Source: a virus
IMG/VR virus record: IMGVR_UViG_3300017971_002399
Coordinates: 1 to 33,622 of that record
Reading direction: 5' to 3' (one strand)
Length of the DNA stretch: 33,622 nt
The position numbers and the translations under genes are program-made. Shown here in pieces: positions 1 to 5,721 of the stretch (position 1 is its first letter; the number at the start of each line of letters is the position of its first letter). The notes under the pieces are model-generated. The model worked only from the letters and a program-made list of their open reading frames with translations, did not search any database and was not told the DNA's origin.

Positions 1-1
1 C

Positions 2-109
2 AGAATTATAAAATTCTGTCCAGGGCATCGTACCCCTGAGTCCACTGGTAAATCGCGTTTTGTGTTTTGGAGGGTAAATAATGGAAACAGTACCACTGGC
101 AAAGTATGA
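2..109 (+). CDS. 3' end of an upstream gene (partial, unrecognised)
   Basis: A reading frame enters from the left edge and stays open to a TGA at 107-109, giving about 35 residues rich in Arg, Gly, Ser and Thr. It would overlap the next small gene by 29 nt. No family is recognisable from so short a tail. Frame 1 offers an alternative, an even shorter tail ending at a TGA at 37-39, so which frame is the true upstream gene cannot be settled here. Confidence 0.25.
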   Translation, partial: RIIKFCPGHRTPESTGKSRFVFWRVNNGNSTTGKV

Positions 110-236
110 GGCAGAGCGAAAGGCGCATCTTAAATTACAGGCGAAATATCTGAAGATGCAAAAGGAATTAGAGGCGTTAGGGTTTGCTTTTTCTGTGATG
201 CTCAAAGGGATTCTTGATACGGCGGAAGATGATTAA
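81..236 (+). CDS. Small helical protein, 51 aa, unknown function
   Basis: ATG at 81 follows a very good ribosome site (GGAGGG, 69-74, 6 nt spacing). The product is 51 residues. Its first two thirds are rich in Lys, Glu, Leu, Ala and Gln with a heptad-like look (KYLKMQKELEALG), suggesting an amphipathic helix or short coiled coil. The stop at 234-236 overlaps the start of the primase gene, which suggests translational coupling. It may be a small partner of the primase, but nothing in the sequence proves a function. Confidence 0.6.
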   Translation: METVPLAKYEAERKAHLKLQAKYLKMQKELEALGFAFSVMLKGILDTAEDD

Positions 237-1851
237 TCATATCAAAAAATATCTCGCCGCCGGTTACAGCGTGTTCCCCGTGAAGCACGACAAACGGCCT
301 TACTTCTCATGGGAAGAGTATCAGCATCGGAAGCCGACAAAAGACGAGTTGAATGCCTGGTGGGGAAGCAAAGGGAAATATGTCGGTAGCAATATCGCAA
401 TCGTAACAGGAGAAACCAGCAACCTCACGGTGATTGATATCGACAGCAAGGAAGGCGAGAAAGCAATCCAAGAGTTTATTCCCCCCAAGATTGACACGCC
501 TATCGTAAAAACGCCAAGCGGCGGCTACCATCTTTATTTTCAGCACGAAAGAGGGATTGGAAATCGGACGCGCTTTTTGACTGACTGTGACATACGCAGC
601 GAAGGGGGCTATGTAGTCGCACCGCCGTCCACAAACGGCGGGGCCGGGGCATACGTTTTTGTAAAAGAGAACGCATTGGTTACAGCACGATTACCGGATA
701 CAATGCGCTCTTGTATTTTAAATACTCCTAACTATATTATTAGTACTATAACTGCAAATCCCGTGCCGAACTCTGTGGACACTTGTGGACATAGGGATTT
801 ATCGTTCGACAAAGGCAGCCGGGATGATACCCTTTTCCACGTTGCGAATTGCCTGGTAAAAGGCGGTATGCCTGTACCGGAAATTGAGCAAATTCTTTCA
901 CTTATCTCTTCTAAAGTCTGCAATCCCCCCTTCCCTGAAAAAGAAATACAAATCAAAGTAAAGAGTGCCGTCCAGAGGTCAAATCGCAAGGAAAGAAATC
1001 TGATGGACGAGGTGCGCGAGTTTGTTTTGTCCACAAGTGGACACTTTTTGTCCACAGAAGTCCACAAATGGACACAAGTGTCCACAAGACGCGAAAAAAA
1101 GACAATATCAGAGTGTTTAAGGCGGCTAACGGATGAAGGGTTAATCGAGCGGACGGGTGATCGGAACGGTCAATTCCGATTAATCGACAAGGACGCGAAG
1201 CTGATAAATTACAAAAAGAATTTTACGGATCATGACCTGGATTTGATTTTGCCGTTGGGGATTCATCGTTGGATTTATACTTTTCCGAAAAGCCTGTTTG
1301 TGTTTGCCGGGGCACCGGATAGCGGCAAAACTGCGTTGATGCTGAATGTTGCACGGTTGAATCAAAAGGAAATCCCGACATATTATTTCAGTAGTGAGAT
1401 GGGGGACCAGGAATTAAACAGTCGATTGTCGAAGTTTGATGACATTACGATTGACCATTGGAATTTTACGGCAAAGGAACGGGCAAGCAATTTTGCGGAT
1501 GTCATTGAACCGAATGCGCTGAACATTATAGATTTTTTAGAAATAACAGATAGTTTTTACCGTATCTCAGGGGATTTAACCGCAATATACAATCGTCTCA
1601 ACAAGGGAGTTGCGATTGTGTGTATTCAAAAGGCACCCAAGGCCAGGTTGGGGCGAGGTGCATCGTTTTCTCTTGAAAAGCCTCGGTTGTATTGCACGGT
1701 GGACCGGGGGAAGCTCTCTATTATTAAGGCAAAAAACTGGCGTGATAGTGAGAAAAACCCGAATAATCAGGCGATTAACTTCAAGATTGTTCGGGGTTGT
1801 GAAATTATTCCTGATTCGGGGTGGTATTACGATGAGCCGATTGATCTATGA
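229..1851 (+). CDS. Bifunctional primase-polymerase fused to RecA-like ATPase/helicase
   Basis: This protein should make primers (and possibly extend DNA) and drive unwinding at the phage origin. From ATG 229 it is 540 aa. Residues 1-145 form an archaeo-eukaryotic Prim-Pol domain, with the metal-binding DID at 70-72, SGGYH with His101, and the following DIRSEGGYVVAPPS block at 121-134. A PriCT-like helical region follows, then a winged-helix-like segment. A RecA-fold ATPase has Walker A GAPDSGKT at 361-368. A TTG at 214 has a closer purine run (AAGGGA, 205-210) and would add five residues, so the exact start is uncertain. The gene overlaps its neighbours on both sides. DnaA-box-like repeats are embedded in it (separate entries). 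Such fusions are common replication proteins of phages and plasmids. The class call is firm; actual helicase activity is inferred. Confidence 0.92.
   Translation: MINHIKKYLAAGYSVFPVKHDKRPYFSWEEYQHRKPTKDELNAWWGSKGKYVGSNIAIVTGETSNLTVIDIDSKEGEKAIQEFIPPKIDTPIVKTPSGGYHLYFQHERGIGNRTRFLTDCDIRSEGGYVVAPPSTNGGAGAYVFVKENALVTARLPDTMRSCILNTPNYIISTITANPVPNSVDTCGHRDLSFDKGSRDDTLFHVANCLVKGGMPVPEIEQILSLISSKVCNPPFPEKEIQIKVKSAVQRSNRKERNLMDEVREFVLSTSGHFLSTEVHKWTQVSTRREKKTISECLRRLTDEGLIERTGDRNGQFRLIDKDAKLINYKKNFTDHDLDLILPLGIHRWIYTFPKSLFVFAGAPDSGKTALMLNVARLNQKEIPTYYFSSEMGDQELNSRLSKFDDITIDHWNFTAKERASNFADVIEPNALNIIDFLEITDSFYRISGDLTAIYNRLNKGVAIVCIQKAPKARLGRGASFSLEKPRLYCTVDRGKLSIIKAKNWRDSEKNPNNQAINFKIVRGCEIIPDSGWYYDEPIDL
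774..791 (-). repeat. Two DnaA-box-like nonamers, 10 bp apart
   Basis: TGTGGACA occurs at 774-781 and again at 784-791, exactly one helical turn apart. Read on the minus strand each is TGTCCACA, the core of the nonamer group found again at 1027-1086. The pair lies within the primase coding region. Confidence 0.5.
1027..1086 (+). repeat. Cluster of DnaA-box-like nonamers, possible replication origin
   Basis: TTGTCCACA is at 1027-1035 and 1048-1056, AAGTCCACA at 1058-1066 and GTGTCCACA at 1078-1086. Opposite-strand near copies lie at 1036-1044 and 1067-1075. The TCCACA cores start at 1030, 1051, 1061 and 1081 (steps of 21, 10 and 20 bp), so they fall on one face of the helix. TTGTCCACA is a known DnaA-box variant (for example the favoured form in Streptomyces; the E. 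coli consensus is TTATNCACA). The protein encoded across it is a low-complexity linker between primase and winged-helix parts, which leaves the DNA free to carry such signals. An origin or an initiator-binding autoregulatory site is inferred. Confidence 0.5.
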
Positions 1852-2050
1852 TGATATTGAGGTAAGCACGGAAAAAGCGATTTGTTTTTCGTTTGATAAT
1901 CAAAATGTTTGGTTGCCGAAATCCCAAATTGAACATTTAGATATGCACGGGCATTTTGTTGATATTCCTCAATGGTTGATACTCAGTAAGGGCTTGGAGT
2001 GTTATTGCATGGATGAATATGAGGGGCAAAAAAAATGCGATACCCCATAA
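1832..2050 (+). CDS. Hypothetical protein, 72 aa
   Basis: ATG at 1832 lies 20 nt inside the primase 3' end, preceded by GGGGTGG around 1817-1825. The 72-residue product is acidic with many aromatic residues and three Cys near the end (ECYCMDEYEGQKKC). No domain is recognised. Its stop lies 16 nt inside the RusA gene, so the chain primase - small protein - RusA looks like one translationally coupled unit. Its place suggests a replication or recombination accessory, but that is only positional. Confidence 0.6.
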   Translation: MSRLIYDDIEVSTEKAICFSFDNQNVWLPKSQIEHLDMHGHFVDIPQWLILSKGLECYCMDEYEGQKKCDTP

Positions 2051-2430
2051 CCCCCGTCCCGAAACCCCGTATGACGCAGAGAGATAAATGGCACAAGCGG
2101 GGTTGCGTCGTTCGATACTGGGACTTCAAGGATGAGGTGCGCCGGCTGAACGTCAAATTACCTGCGCACGGGGCCTGGGTCACGTTTTATCTGCCGATGC
2201 CGAAATCATGGTCGAATAAAAAGAGGGATGAAATGTATCTCACGCCGCACAGGCAGAAGCCTGATTTAGATAACCTAATTAAGGCGTTGGGGGATGCTGT
2301 TTACGATGACGATAGCGTGATTTGGGATATTCGAGCGAGTAAATGGTGGGAGTTAAGTGGCGCGATTGATATTTTGGATTTAAGGTGGCAACCGAGAATT
2401 AAGGAAATCACACAGGAGGATTTAATTTGA
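2035..2430 (+). CDS. rusA: RusA-family Holliday junction resolvase
   Basis: A 131-aa endodeoxyribonuclease of the RusA family, which cuts four-way DNA junctions produced during phage replication and recombination. The signature block is visible: PDLDNLIKALGDAVYDDDSV, with Asp77 and Asp79, Lys83 and the Asp91-93 cluster as the metal-binding and catalytic residues. The N-terminal PVPKPRMTQRD strand is also typical. Length is normal for the family (about 115-140 aa). The start ATG sits 16 nt inside the preceding small gene. The call is firm from the motif; the junction-cleaving role comes from the family. Confidence 0.93.
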   Translation: MRYPITPVPKPRMTQRDKWHKRGCVVRYWDFKDEVRRLNVKLPAHGAWVTFYLPMPKSWSNKKRDEMYLTPHRQKPDLDNLIKALGDAVYDDDSVIWDIRASKWWELSGAIDILDLRWQPRIKEITQEDLI

Positions 2431-2810
2431 CTGAAACCAGATCATGTCCACACGCAAAATGGCTCGGTTGTCGGCTACCGGGAAGCGAATGTCCGCTGAA
2501 CGATTGGGTATTTAAAGGCGCTCTTGATTATTATCTGAGTCACCTGCCGGGCCTCGGTGGTCAACCAGACGGGAGTCCAAAATCACATAGCTATGATAAT
2601 CTACGCCTTGAAATAGCTGTGTCCCTTGAACCGTTGGATATGATCGTCGGTTGGGATAAGACGATGTATGATTATCTCAATACGGGCAAGGTGGACATGA
2701 CCAGGGACTTGTGCGTGGCCCTGCGAAATAGTCAGTACCAATGGTGGCTGCGGGCCAGTCCGCCGGGGTATCCGTGGCTTGGACGGGTGGCGGCAATAAA
2801 TCGGAGGTGA
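2427..2810 (+). CDS. Hypothetical protein, 127 aa (TTG start)
   Basis: The likely start is TTG at 2427, overlapping the RusA stop by 4 nt and served by a textbook AGGAGG at 2413-2418. The product is 127 aa. It has an N-terminal Cys cluster (CPHAKWLGC, then C at about 22) that could bind a metal, followed by a Trp-rich mixed helical region. No family is recognised. Its position after RusA and before a metallopeptidase places it in the early or middle DNA-metabolism block. Confidence 0.65.
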   Translation: MTETRSCPHAKWLGCRLPGSECPLNDWVFKGALDYYLSHLPGLGGQPDGSPKSHSYDNLRLEIAVSLEPLDMIVGWDKTMYDYLNTGKVDMTRDLCVALRNSQYQWWLRASPPGYPWLGRVAAINRR

Positions 2811-2817
2811 CGAAAAC

Positions 2818-3135
2818 ATGAAATTACCGAAAATGTTAAAGATAGGCGGGCATGATGTAAAAATAATATTCCCGTATGTATTCAAGGAGCGTGGGGATCT
2901 ATTGGGGCAATATGATCATGATGCTAAGGAAATACGAATAAATGATGCGACCACAGGGGGAGAGAAGGTAGCAGAAAGTGAGTTGATTTGTACGTTTATT
3001 CATGAGTTATTCCATGCGATTGATAAAACATCAGGGCATAGAATTTTTGACGACAATGATCGGGCGCTTGAAGGCATTGCCCAGGGTTTTTATCAGGTAT
3101 TGGTAGATAATAATTATTTGGAGGTGACAAGGTGA
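2818..3135 (+). CDS. Small HExxH zinc metallopeptidase-like protein
   Basis: A 105-aa protein with the zinc-protease helix FIHELFHAID (HELFH at 62-66) and a downstream Glu85 in ALEGIAQGF that could be the third ligand. The arrangement resembles ImmA/IrrE-like and other short phage or prophage metallopeptidases. Substrates in this family include repressors or host regulators, but none is identifiable here. ATG 2818 follows a GGAGGTGACG-type ribosome site. The 3' end overlaps the next gene by 4 nt. Family level is reasonably sure; function is open. Confidence 0.75.
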   Translation: MKLPKMLKIGGHDVKIIFPYVFKERGDLLGQYDHDAKEIRINDATTGGEKVAESELICTFIHELFHAIDKTSGHRIFDDNDRALEGIAQGFYQVLVDNNYLEVTR

Positions 3136-3596
3136 AACCAGATAAAAAAGTGTATTGTAGCGATTGTAAGCACCATGTCCATAACGGAAGTATGCACGAA
3201 TGTCATAATGAGTGGTTTGTAAAGCGCGGAAACGCGCAGGAAATAGGAAGCGCACCAATAAGCCTTGTTGTAGTTTTTGGAAACTGTCTCGAACTTAATA
3301 AAAACAATGATTGTAGAGGGTTTGAGTCAATACAGCATATTGGAGGTGACAACATGAAATTTTGCAAGGATTGTAAGCGGTTGACGTACAAATATCCGCA
3401 TAATTGGTATTTTCACGCTGATGAAAGTCCAAAACATACCTCATATTTACATGAATGTAGGGTAACGGTACAAGGGTTTGAGAAATATGATTTGGTTACG
3501 GGTGATGTGATTTATTCAAAGGCTAAAGATATGCGGGAAGTCGGGGGTTTATGCGGCCCCGAGGGTAAACTTTGGGAGCCGAAAAATAAAACTTGA
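3132..3596 (+). CDS. Tandem zinc-ribbon protein with internal start site
   Basis: GTG start at 3132 after GGAGG; 154 aa. Two similar Cys/His modules are visible: module 1 has Cys9, Cys12, His22, Cys24, Cys52 and Cys61; module 2 has Cys78, Cys81, His107, Cys109 and Cys142. Each opens with a CxDCK-type knuckle and continues to an HEC. Module 2 begins at an in-frame ATG (3354) with its own ribosome site. The 13-nt string ttggaggtgacaa is present before both starts (3118-3130 and 3340-3352). A full-length and a short form are therefore both possible. It looks like duplication of a short zinc-binding gene followed by fusion. Function unknown. Confidence 0.7.
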   Translation: MKPDKKVYCSDCKHHVHNGSMHECHNEWFVKRGNAQEIGSAPISLVVVFGNCLELNKNNDCRGFESIQHIGGDNMKFCKDCKRLTYKYPHNWYFHADESPKHTSYLHECRVTVQGFEKYDLVTGDVIYSKAKDMREVGGLCGPEGKLWEPKNKT

Positions 3597-3620
3597 CATT
3601 TATCTCAAAATGTGCATAAT
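3593..3620 (+). promoter_or_regulatory. Sigma70-type promoter
   Basis: A perfect -35 TTGACA (3593-3598) is followed after 16 bp by CATAAT (3615-3620), so transcription should start near 3627. The -35 box overlaps the last codons of the zinc-ribbon gene. It is the best promoter match noticed in the window and reads into the terminator at 3636-3671. Confidence 0.65.
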
Positions 3621-3635
3621 CAGATCTTGAATGAG

Positions 3636-3671
3636 ACCGCTGCGCCCAAAATTTGGGTTGGCGGTTTTTTT
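3636..3671 (+). terminator. Intrinsic terminator just downstream of a promoter
   Basis: ACCGC (3636-3640) pairs with GCGGT (3661-3665). An inner CCCAA/TTGGG hairpin lies at 3645-3657, and a run of seven T ends at 3671. It closes the early operon. Because a strong promoter starts only about 10 nt before it, it would also stop that transcript after about 45 nt unless antitermination occurs. Confidence 0.7.
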
Positions 3672-3788
3672 ATGCTCAAAATCAGGCCATGAAACCTATC
3701 AGCCAAAGGCCGGTGGTCGCTCCCGTAAGCAGACGATACTCTGACTATCGTTTGGCCGGCCATTATCAACGCTCGTCAGAGGAGCAAC
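3672..3788 (+). other. Structured leader before the helix-turn-helix gene
   Basis: No convincing gene. GGCCGG at 3708-3713 can pair with CCGGCC at 3756-3761, enclosing a second hairpin ACGATA (3733-3738) / TATCGT (3746-3751). The string CATGAAACCT occurs at 3688-3697 and again, exactly 100 nt later, at the start of the next gene. This could be a folded 5' leader; no known riboswitch or RNA class is recognised. Confidence 0.3.
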
Positions 3789-4124
3789 ATGAAACCTGCA
3801 GAGCCATTAAATGGCTACTTTGTCGTATCTCATTGGGTCTTAGAAGATCCTGACTGGAACAAATTAACACCATCAGCCAAAATACTCTATTTCATGCTTT
3901 GTAAGCATCGGAATAGATATTCCGGAAAACGTCGCTATTTTACACGCACCACCACACAACTATCAAAAGACTTGAACATGAGCCGCGCAACCATCACACG
4001 CGCTAAACAAGAGCTCCTGGACGCTAAATTCATCATAACCACCAGCGCACCATACAAATCAACTAAATGGGAATTGGTCGAACAAGAACACCTAAAATCA
4101 CTCTTCCCTAGTGCTCACCCATGA
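3789..4124 (+). CDS. Helix-turn-helix protein, replication-initiator/replisome-organizer-like
   Basis: 111 aa, ATG 3789 after GAGGAG. The N-terminal part (HWVLEDPDWNKLTPSAKIL) and the winged-helix segment with TTTQLSKDLNMSRATITRAK match the helix-turn-helix module at the start of many phage replisome organizers and DnaD- or RepO-type proteins. The usual C-terminal part of such proteins is missing. The protein ends at 4124, inside the first of three 24-bp-spaced repeats that it may bind. Likely role: DNA binding at an origin or operator. The HTH fold is fairly sure; replication versus transcription control is not. Confidence 0.65.
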   Translation: MKPAEPLNGYFVVSHWVLEDPDWNKLTPSAKILYFMLCKHRNRYSGKRRYFTRTTTQLSKDLNMSRATITRAKQELLDAKFIITTSAPYKSTKWELVEQEHLKSLFPSAHP

Positions 4125-4177
4125 GCCTTATGTAGTGCTCACCAGTGATACATACACAGTGCTCACCCATGAGCACC
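4109..4177 (+). repeat. Three iteron-like repeats, 24-bp spacing
   Basis: AGTGCTCACC is repeated with GTGCTC starting at 4111, 4135 and 4159, exactly 24 bp apart. The first and third copies continue as CATGAGC. The third is a full inverted repeat, GTGCTCA-ccca-TGAGCAC (4159-4176). The first copy contains the stop of the HTH gene. Equal spacing and a dyad next to a DNA-binding gene suggest iterons or an operator. Confidence 0.55.
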
Positions 4178-4208
4178 TTATTAAGAAGGATATTAAAAAG
4201 AAATCACC

Positions 4209-4691
4209 ATGCCTAAAAAAATAAAAATGGAGGATCGCAAAAAACGTCCAAGAATCCCAAAAGCACTCTTAAAGGCTGAAAAAAAGGCGTGCGAAGTGCT
4301 CGTAAAACAACCGGACGCAACCGATTCCGATATCAATAGAGAATTGCTTAAAAGTGGTGTCAGTAAGGATACAGTCTACGTGTGGAGACGTCGTAAGAAA
4401 TCACAATTGTTTGATTTTACACTAAATCAGCTCCGAGATTATTACTCGGAACTCATGGTCCGTGAGTGTGCTGGCACTGCTATCAAAAACACCAAAAAAG
4501 CTATAAAGGACAGAGACTTAGCTAAGGATAATCCTAGTGTATTCTTACAATGGAACAAGCTGGTTATGGATAAAACAGTGGCAACACAGGAACCACAGGT
4601 TATCCAACCTCATATCAACATCGGTCAGGTCCAGGCATTCATACAACAACAGATCACTGGGGAATCCCTCAAAATAGACGGTGATAAATGA
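4209..4691 (+). CDS. Possible small terminase subunit / HTH protein
   Basis: 160 aa with a very basic N-terminus. A helix-turn-helix-like segment follows (TDSDINRELLKSGVSKDTVY, then WRRRKK), then a long helical middle and a C-terminal tail (INIGQVQAFIQQQI) that could oligomerise. This plan (HTH, oligomerisation helices, C-terminal tail) and its place 1 kb upstream of the large terminase fit a small terminase, which recognises phage DNA for packaging. There is no clean family signature and the ribosome site is weak, so a transcription factor remains possible. Confidence 0.45.
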   Translation: MPKKIKMEDRKKRPRIPKALLKAEKKACEVLVKQPDATDSDINRELLKSGVSKDTVYVWRRRKKSQLFDFTLNQLRDYYSELMVRECAGTAIKNTKKAIKDRDLAKDNPSVFLQWNKLVMDKTVATQEPQVIQPHINIGQVQAFIQQQITGESLKIDGDK

Positions 4692-4926
4692 GGATATCGC
4701 AAGGGTTATATTCTATACGTTTTAGTGTTTGGTAAGTGGTTGATATTACATGGGATAATCAAAAAGTTTACATAATGTAAGTTATAGGACATTGGGACGC
4801 TAACGTATTGAAATTATTAATAAAGTCCCAAGGGTGGGGGGACTGGTAAGACGGGGTGGGGTCGTTTACGTTTATTATCCCTCTCACACTTTTCTGAGAA
4901 AAAACAAACCAGAGATTAGGTAGCCA
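4692..4926. other. Non-coding gap with possible promoter and operator
   Basis: No gene is supported here. An extended -10 element TGGGATAAT lies at 4751-4759. Just downstream, where transcription would start, is a 13-bp palindrome TTACATAATGTAA (4768-4780). A 7-bp inverted repeat TTGGGAC (4792-4798) / GTCCCAA (4825-4831) follows. The layout suggests a regulated promoter for the packaging and structural genes downstream, but the -35 match is poor (TTGGTA at 4729-4734, 19-bp spacing). Confidence 0.35.
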
Positions 4927-5133
4927 ATGACGACAAAACGTATTTGTAAACTATGTGGTGCCTTTTTATCGTCATATAATAAATATGATGTGTGTTGGTG
5001 TCATAAGGAGCACCCTGACAAAAAACATCTTGGTGAAAGAGACTGGACACCGCCGAAAGGAGCAGGACATGATACTCCTATGTTAAATATAACTATAATG
5101 AATGAGTATGGCCCCAGTGGTTTTCATTACTGA
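4927..5133 (+). CDS. Small zinc-ribbon protein, 68 aa
   Basis: ATG 4927; 68 aa. A knuckle CKLC (Cys7, Cys10) is followed by CWC with Cys23 and Cys25 and nearby His residues, a plausible single zinc site. The rest is short and unstructured-looking. No family is named. It sits at the start of a run of very small genes leading to the terminase. Such small zinc proteins are common in phage genomes and often bind nucleic acid or host proteins; that is background, not evidence. Confidence 0.55.
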   Translation: MTTKRICKLCGAFLSSYNKYDVCWCHKEHPDKKHLGERDWTPPKGAGHDTPMLNITIMNEYGPSGFHY

Positions 5134-5144
5134 GGATTTTCAAA

Positions 5145-5252
5145 ATGGAATTATTTCAAATAATATCAGCGATAGTCTTTGGTGTAATACTTATTGGGTT
5201 GTTTGGTTATCTTATTGTTATGGCTTTAAATGATTTAAGTAAGCGAAGGTAA
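5145..5252 (+). CDS. Single-pass membrane microprotein, 35 aa
   Basis: ATG 5145 with GAGG about 9 nt upstream. The 35-residue product has one clear hydrophobic stretch (IISAIVFGVILIGLFGYLIV) and a basic cytoplasmic-type tail ending LSKRR. The topology suggests an inner-membrane peptide. Possible roles include a lysis accessory or host-membrane interaction; nothing specific can be read. Confidence 0.5.
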   Translation: MELFQIISAIVFGVILIGLFGYLIVMALNDLSKRR

Positions 5253-5258
5253 CGTGTT

Positions 5259-5552
5259 ATGGCGATTCACACGAGTGGGAATCCGTTGGTATTTGATGGT
5301 GCGGGGACGAAGACGGGATTTTTATTAATCCGAGAGATACAGTGGGTGGATGATGCGGCCGATGTTGCGGACGGGGATGATATGGTGTTAACGATGAACG
5401 GCGTTACATTGACCTTTAAGGTGCAGGTAAACGGGGCGGATTTTGGCAGTTGTTTAGTTTGGCGAGCGGGGCCGTTTCATCCGCCGGTGAAGGTTGAGAA
5501 TTTTACGGTGACGACGTTGTCTCATGGTGCGATTCATGTTTGGTTGTTGTAG
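5259..5552 (+). CDS. Small beta-rich protein, 97 aa, possible virion accessory
   Basis: ATG 5259; 97 aa, rich in Val, Asp, Gly and Thr with alternating hydrophobic residues, suggesting a beta-sandwich. It lacks charged helices and Cys clusters, unlike the upstream regulatory genes, and resembles small structural or decoration proteins in style. It precedes the terminase by two genes. No family is recognised with confidence. Confidence 0.6.
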   Translation: MAIHTSGNPLVFDGAGTKTGFLLIREIQWVDDAADVADGDDMVLTMNGVTLTFKVQVNGADFGSCLVWRAGPFHPPVKVENFTVTTLSHGAIHVWLL

Positions 5553-5563
5553 GGGGTATTGAT

Positions 5564-5716
5564 ATGCCGGTGAGGAAGGCGAAGGGTGGTAAGTGGCGGA
5601 TAGGCAAAGGGAAGGCGATATACACGACGAAGGCTGCTGCTGAGAGGGCGTATAAGGCGTACTTAGCTAAGGCATACGGGCCGAGAAAGAAAGCGAAATA
5701 TAAGATAAAGTATTGA
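5564..5716 (+). CDS. Very basic 50-aa protein
   Basis: ATG 5564, stop 5714-5716. The product is 50 aa with about one third Lys/Arg (for example MPVRKAKGGKWRIGKGKA), plus a helix rich in Ala and Tyr. Similar tiny basic proteins with a KxGGKWxxGK-type start are common just upstream of phage terminase or portal genes. A nucleic-acid or virion-internal role is possible but unproven. Its stop comes 5 nt before the proposed terminase ATG. Confidence 0.55.
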   Translation: MPVRKAKGGKWRIGKGKAIYTTKAAAERAYKAYLAKAYGPRKKAKYKIKY

Positions 5717-5721
5717 GGGGT

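Noticed and set aside
1-39. Short frame-1 tail ending at TGA 37-39 as upstream gene end
   Set aside because: Only 12 codons are visible and frame 2 stays open longer, so neither can be chosen with confidence; frame 2 is listed at low confidence.
732-1085. Minus-strand frame of 117 codons in the primase gene with repeated Val-Asp and Trp-Thr
   Set aside because: The pattern comes from the DnaA-box-like DNA repeats read on the other strand; the primase frame carries the real motifs.
3653-3853. 66-codon plus-strand frame overlapping the terminator and the HTH gene
   Set aside because: It begins inside the terminator, has no ribosome site at its possible ATG (3689), and its composition is Arg/Ser-rich without pattern.
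4692-4926. Possible tRNA or small RNA gene in the gap
   Set aside because: No cloverleaf, acceptor stem pair or T-loop sequence could be found; only short inverted repeats are present.
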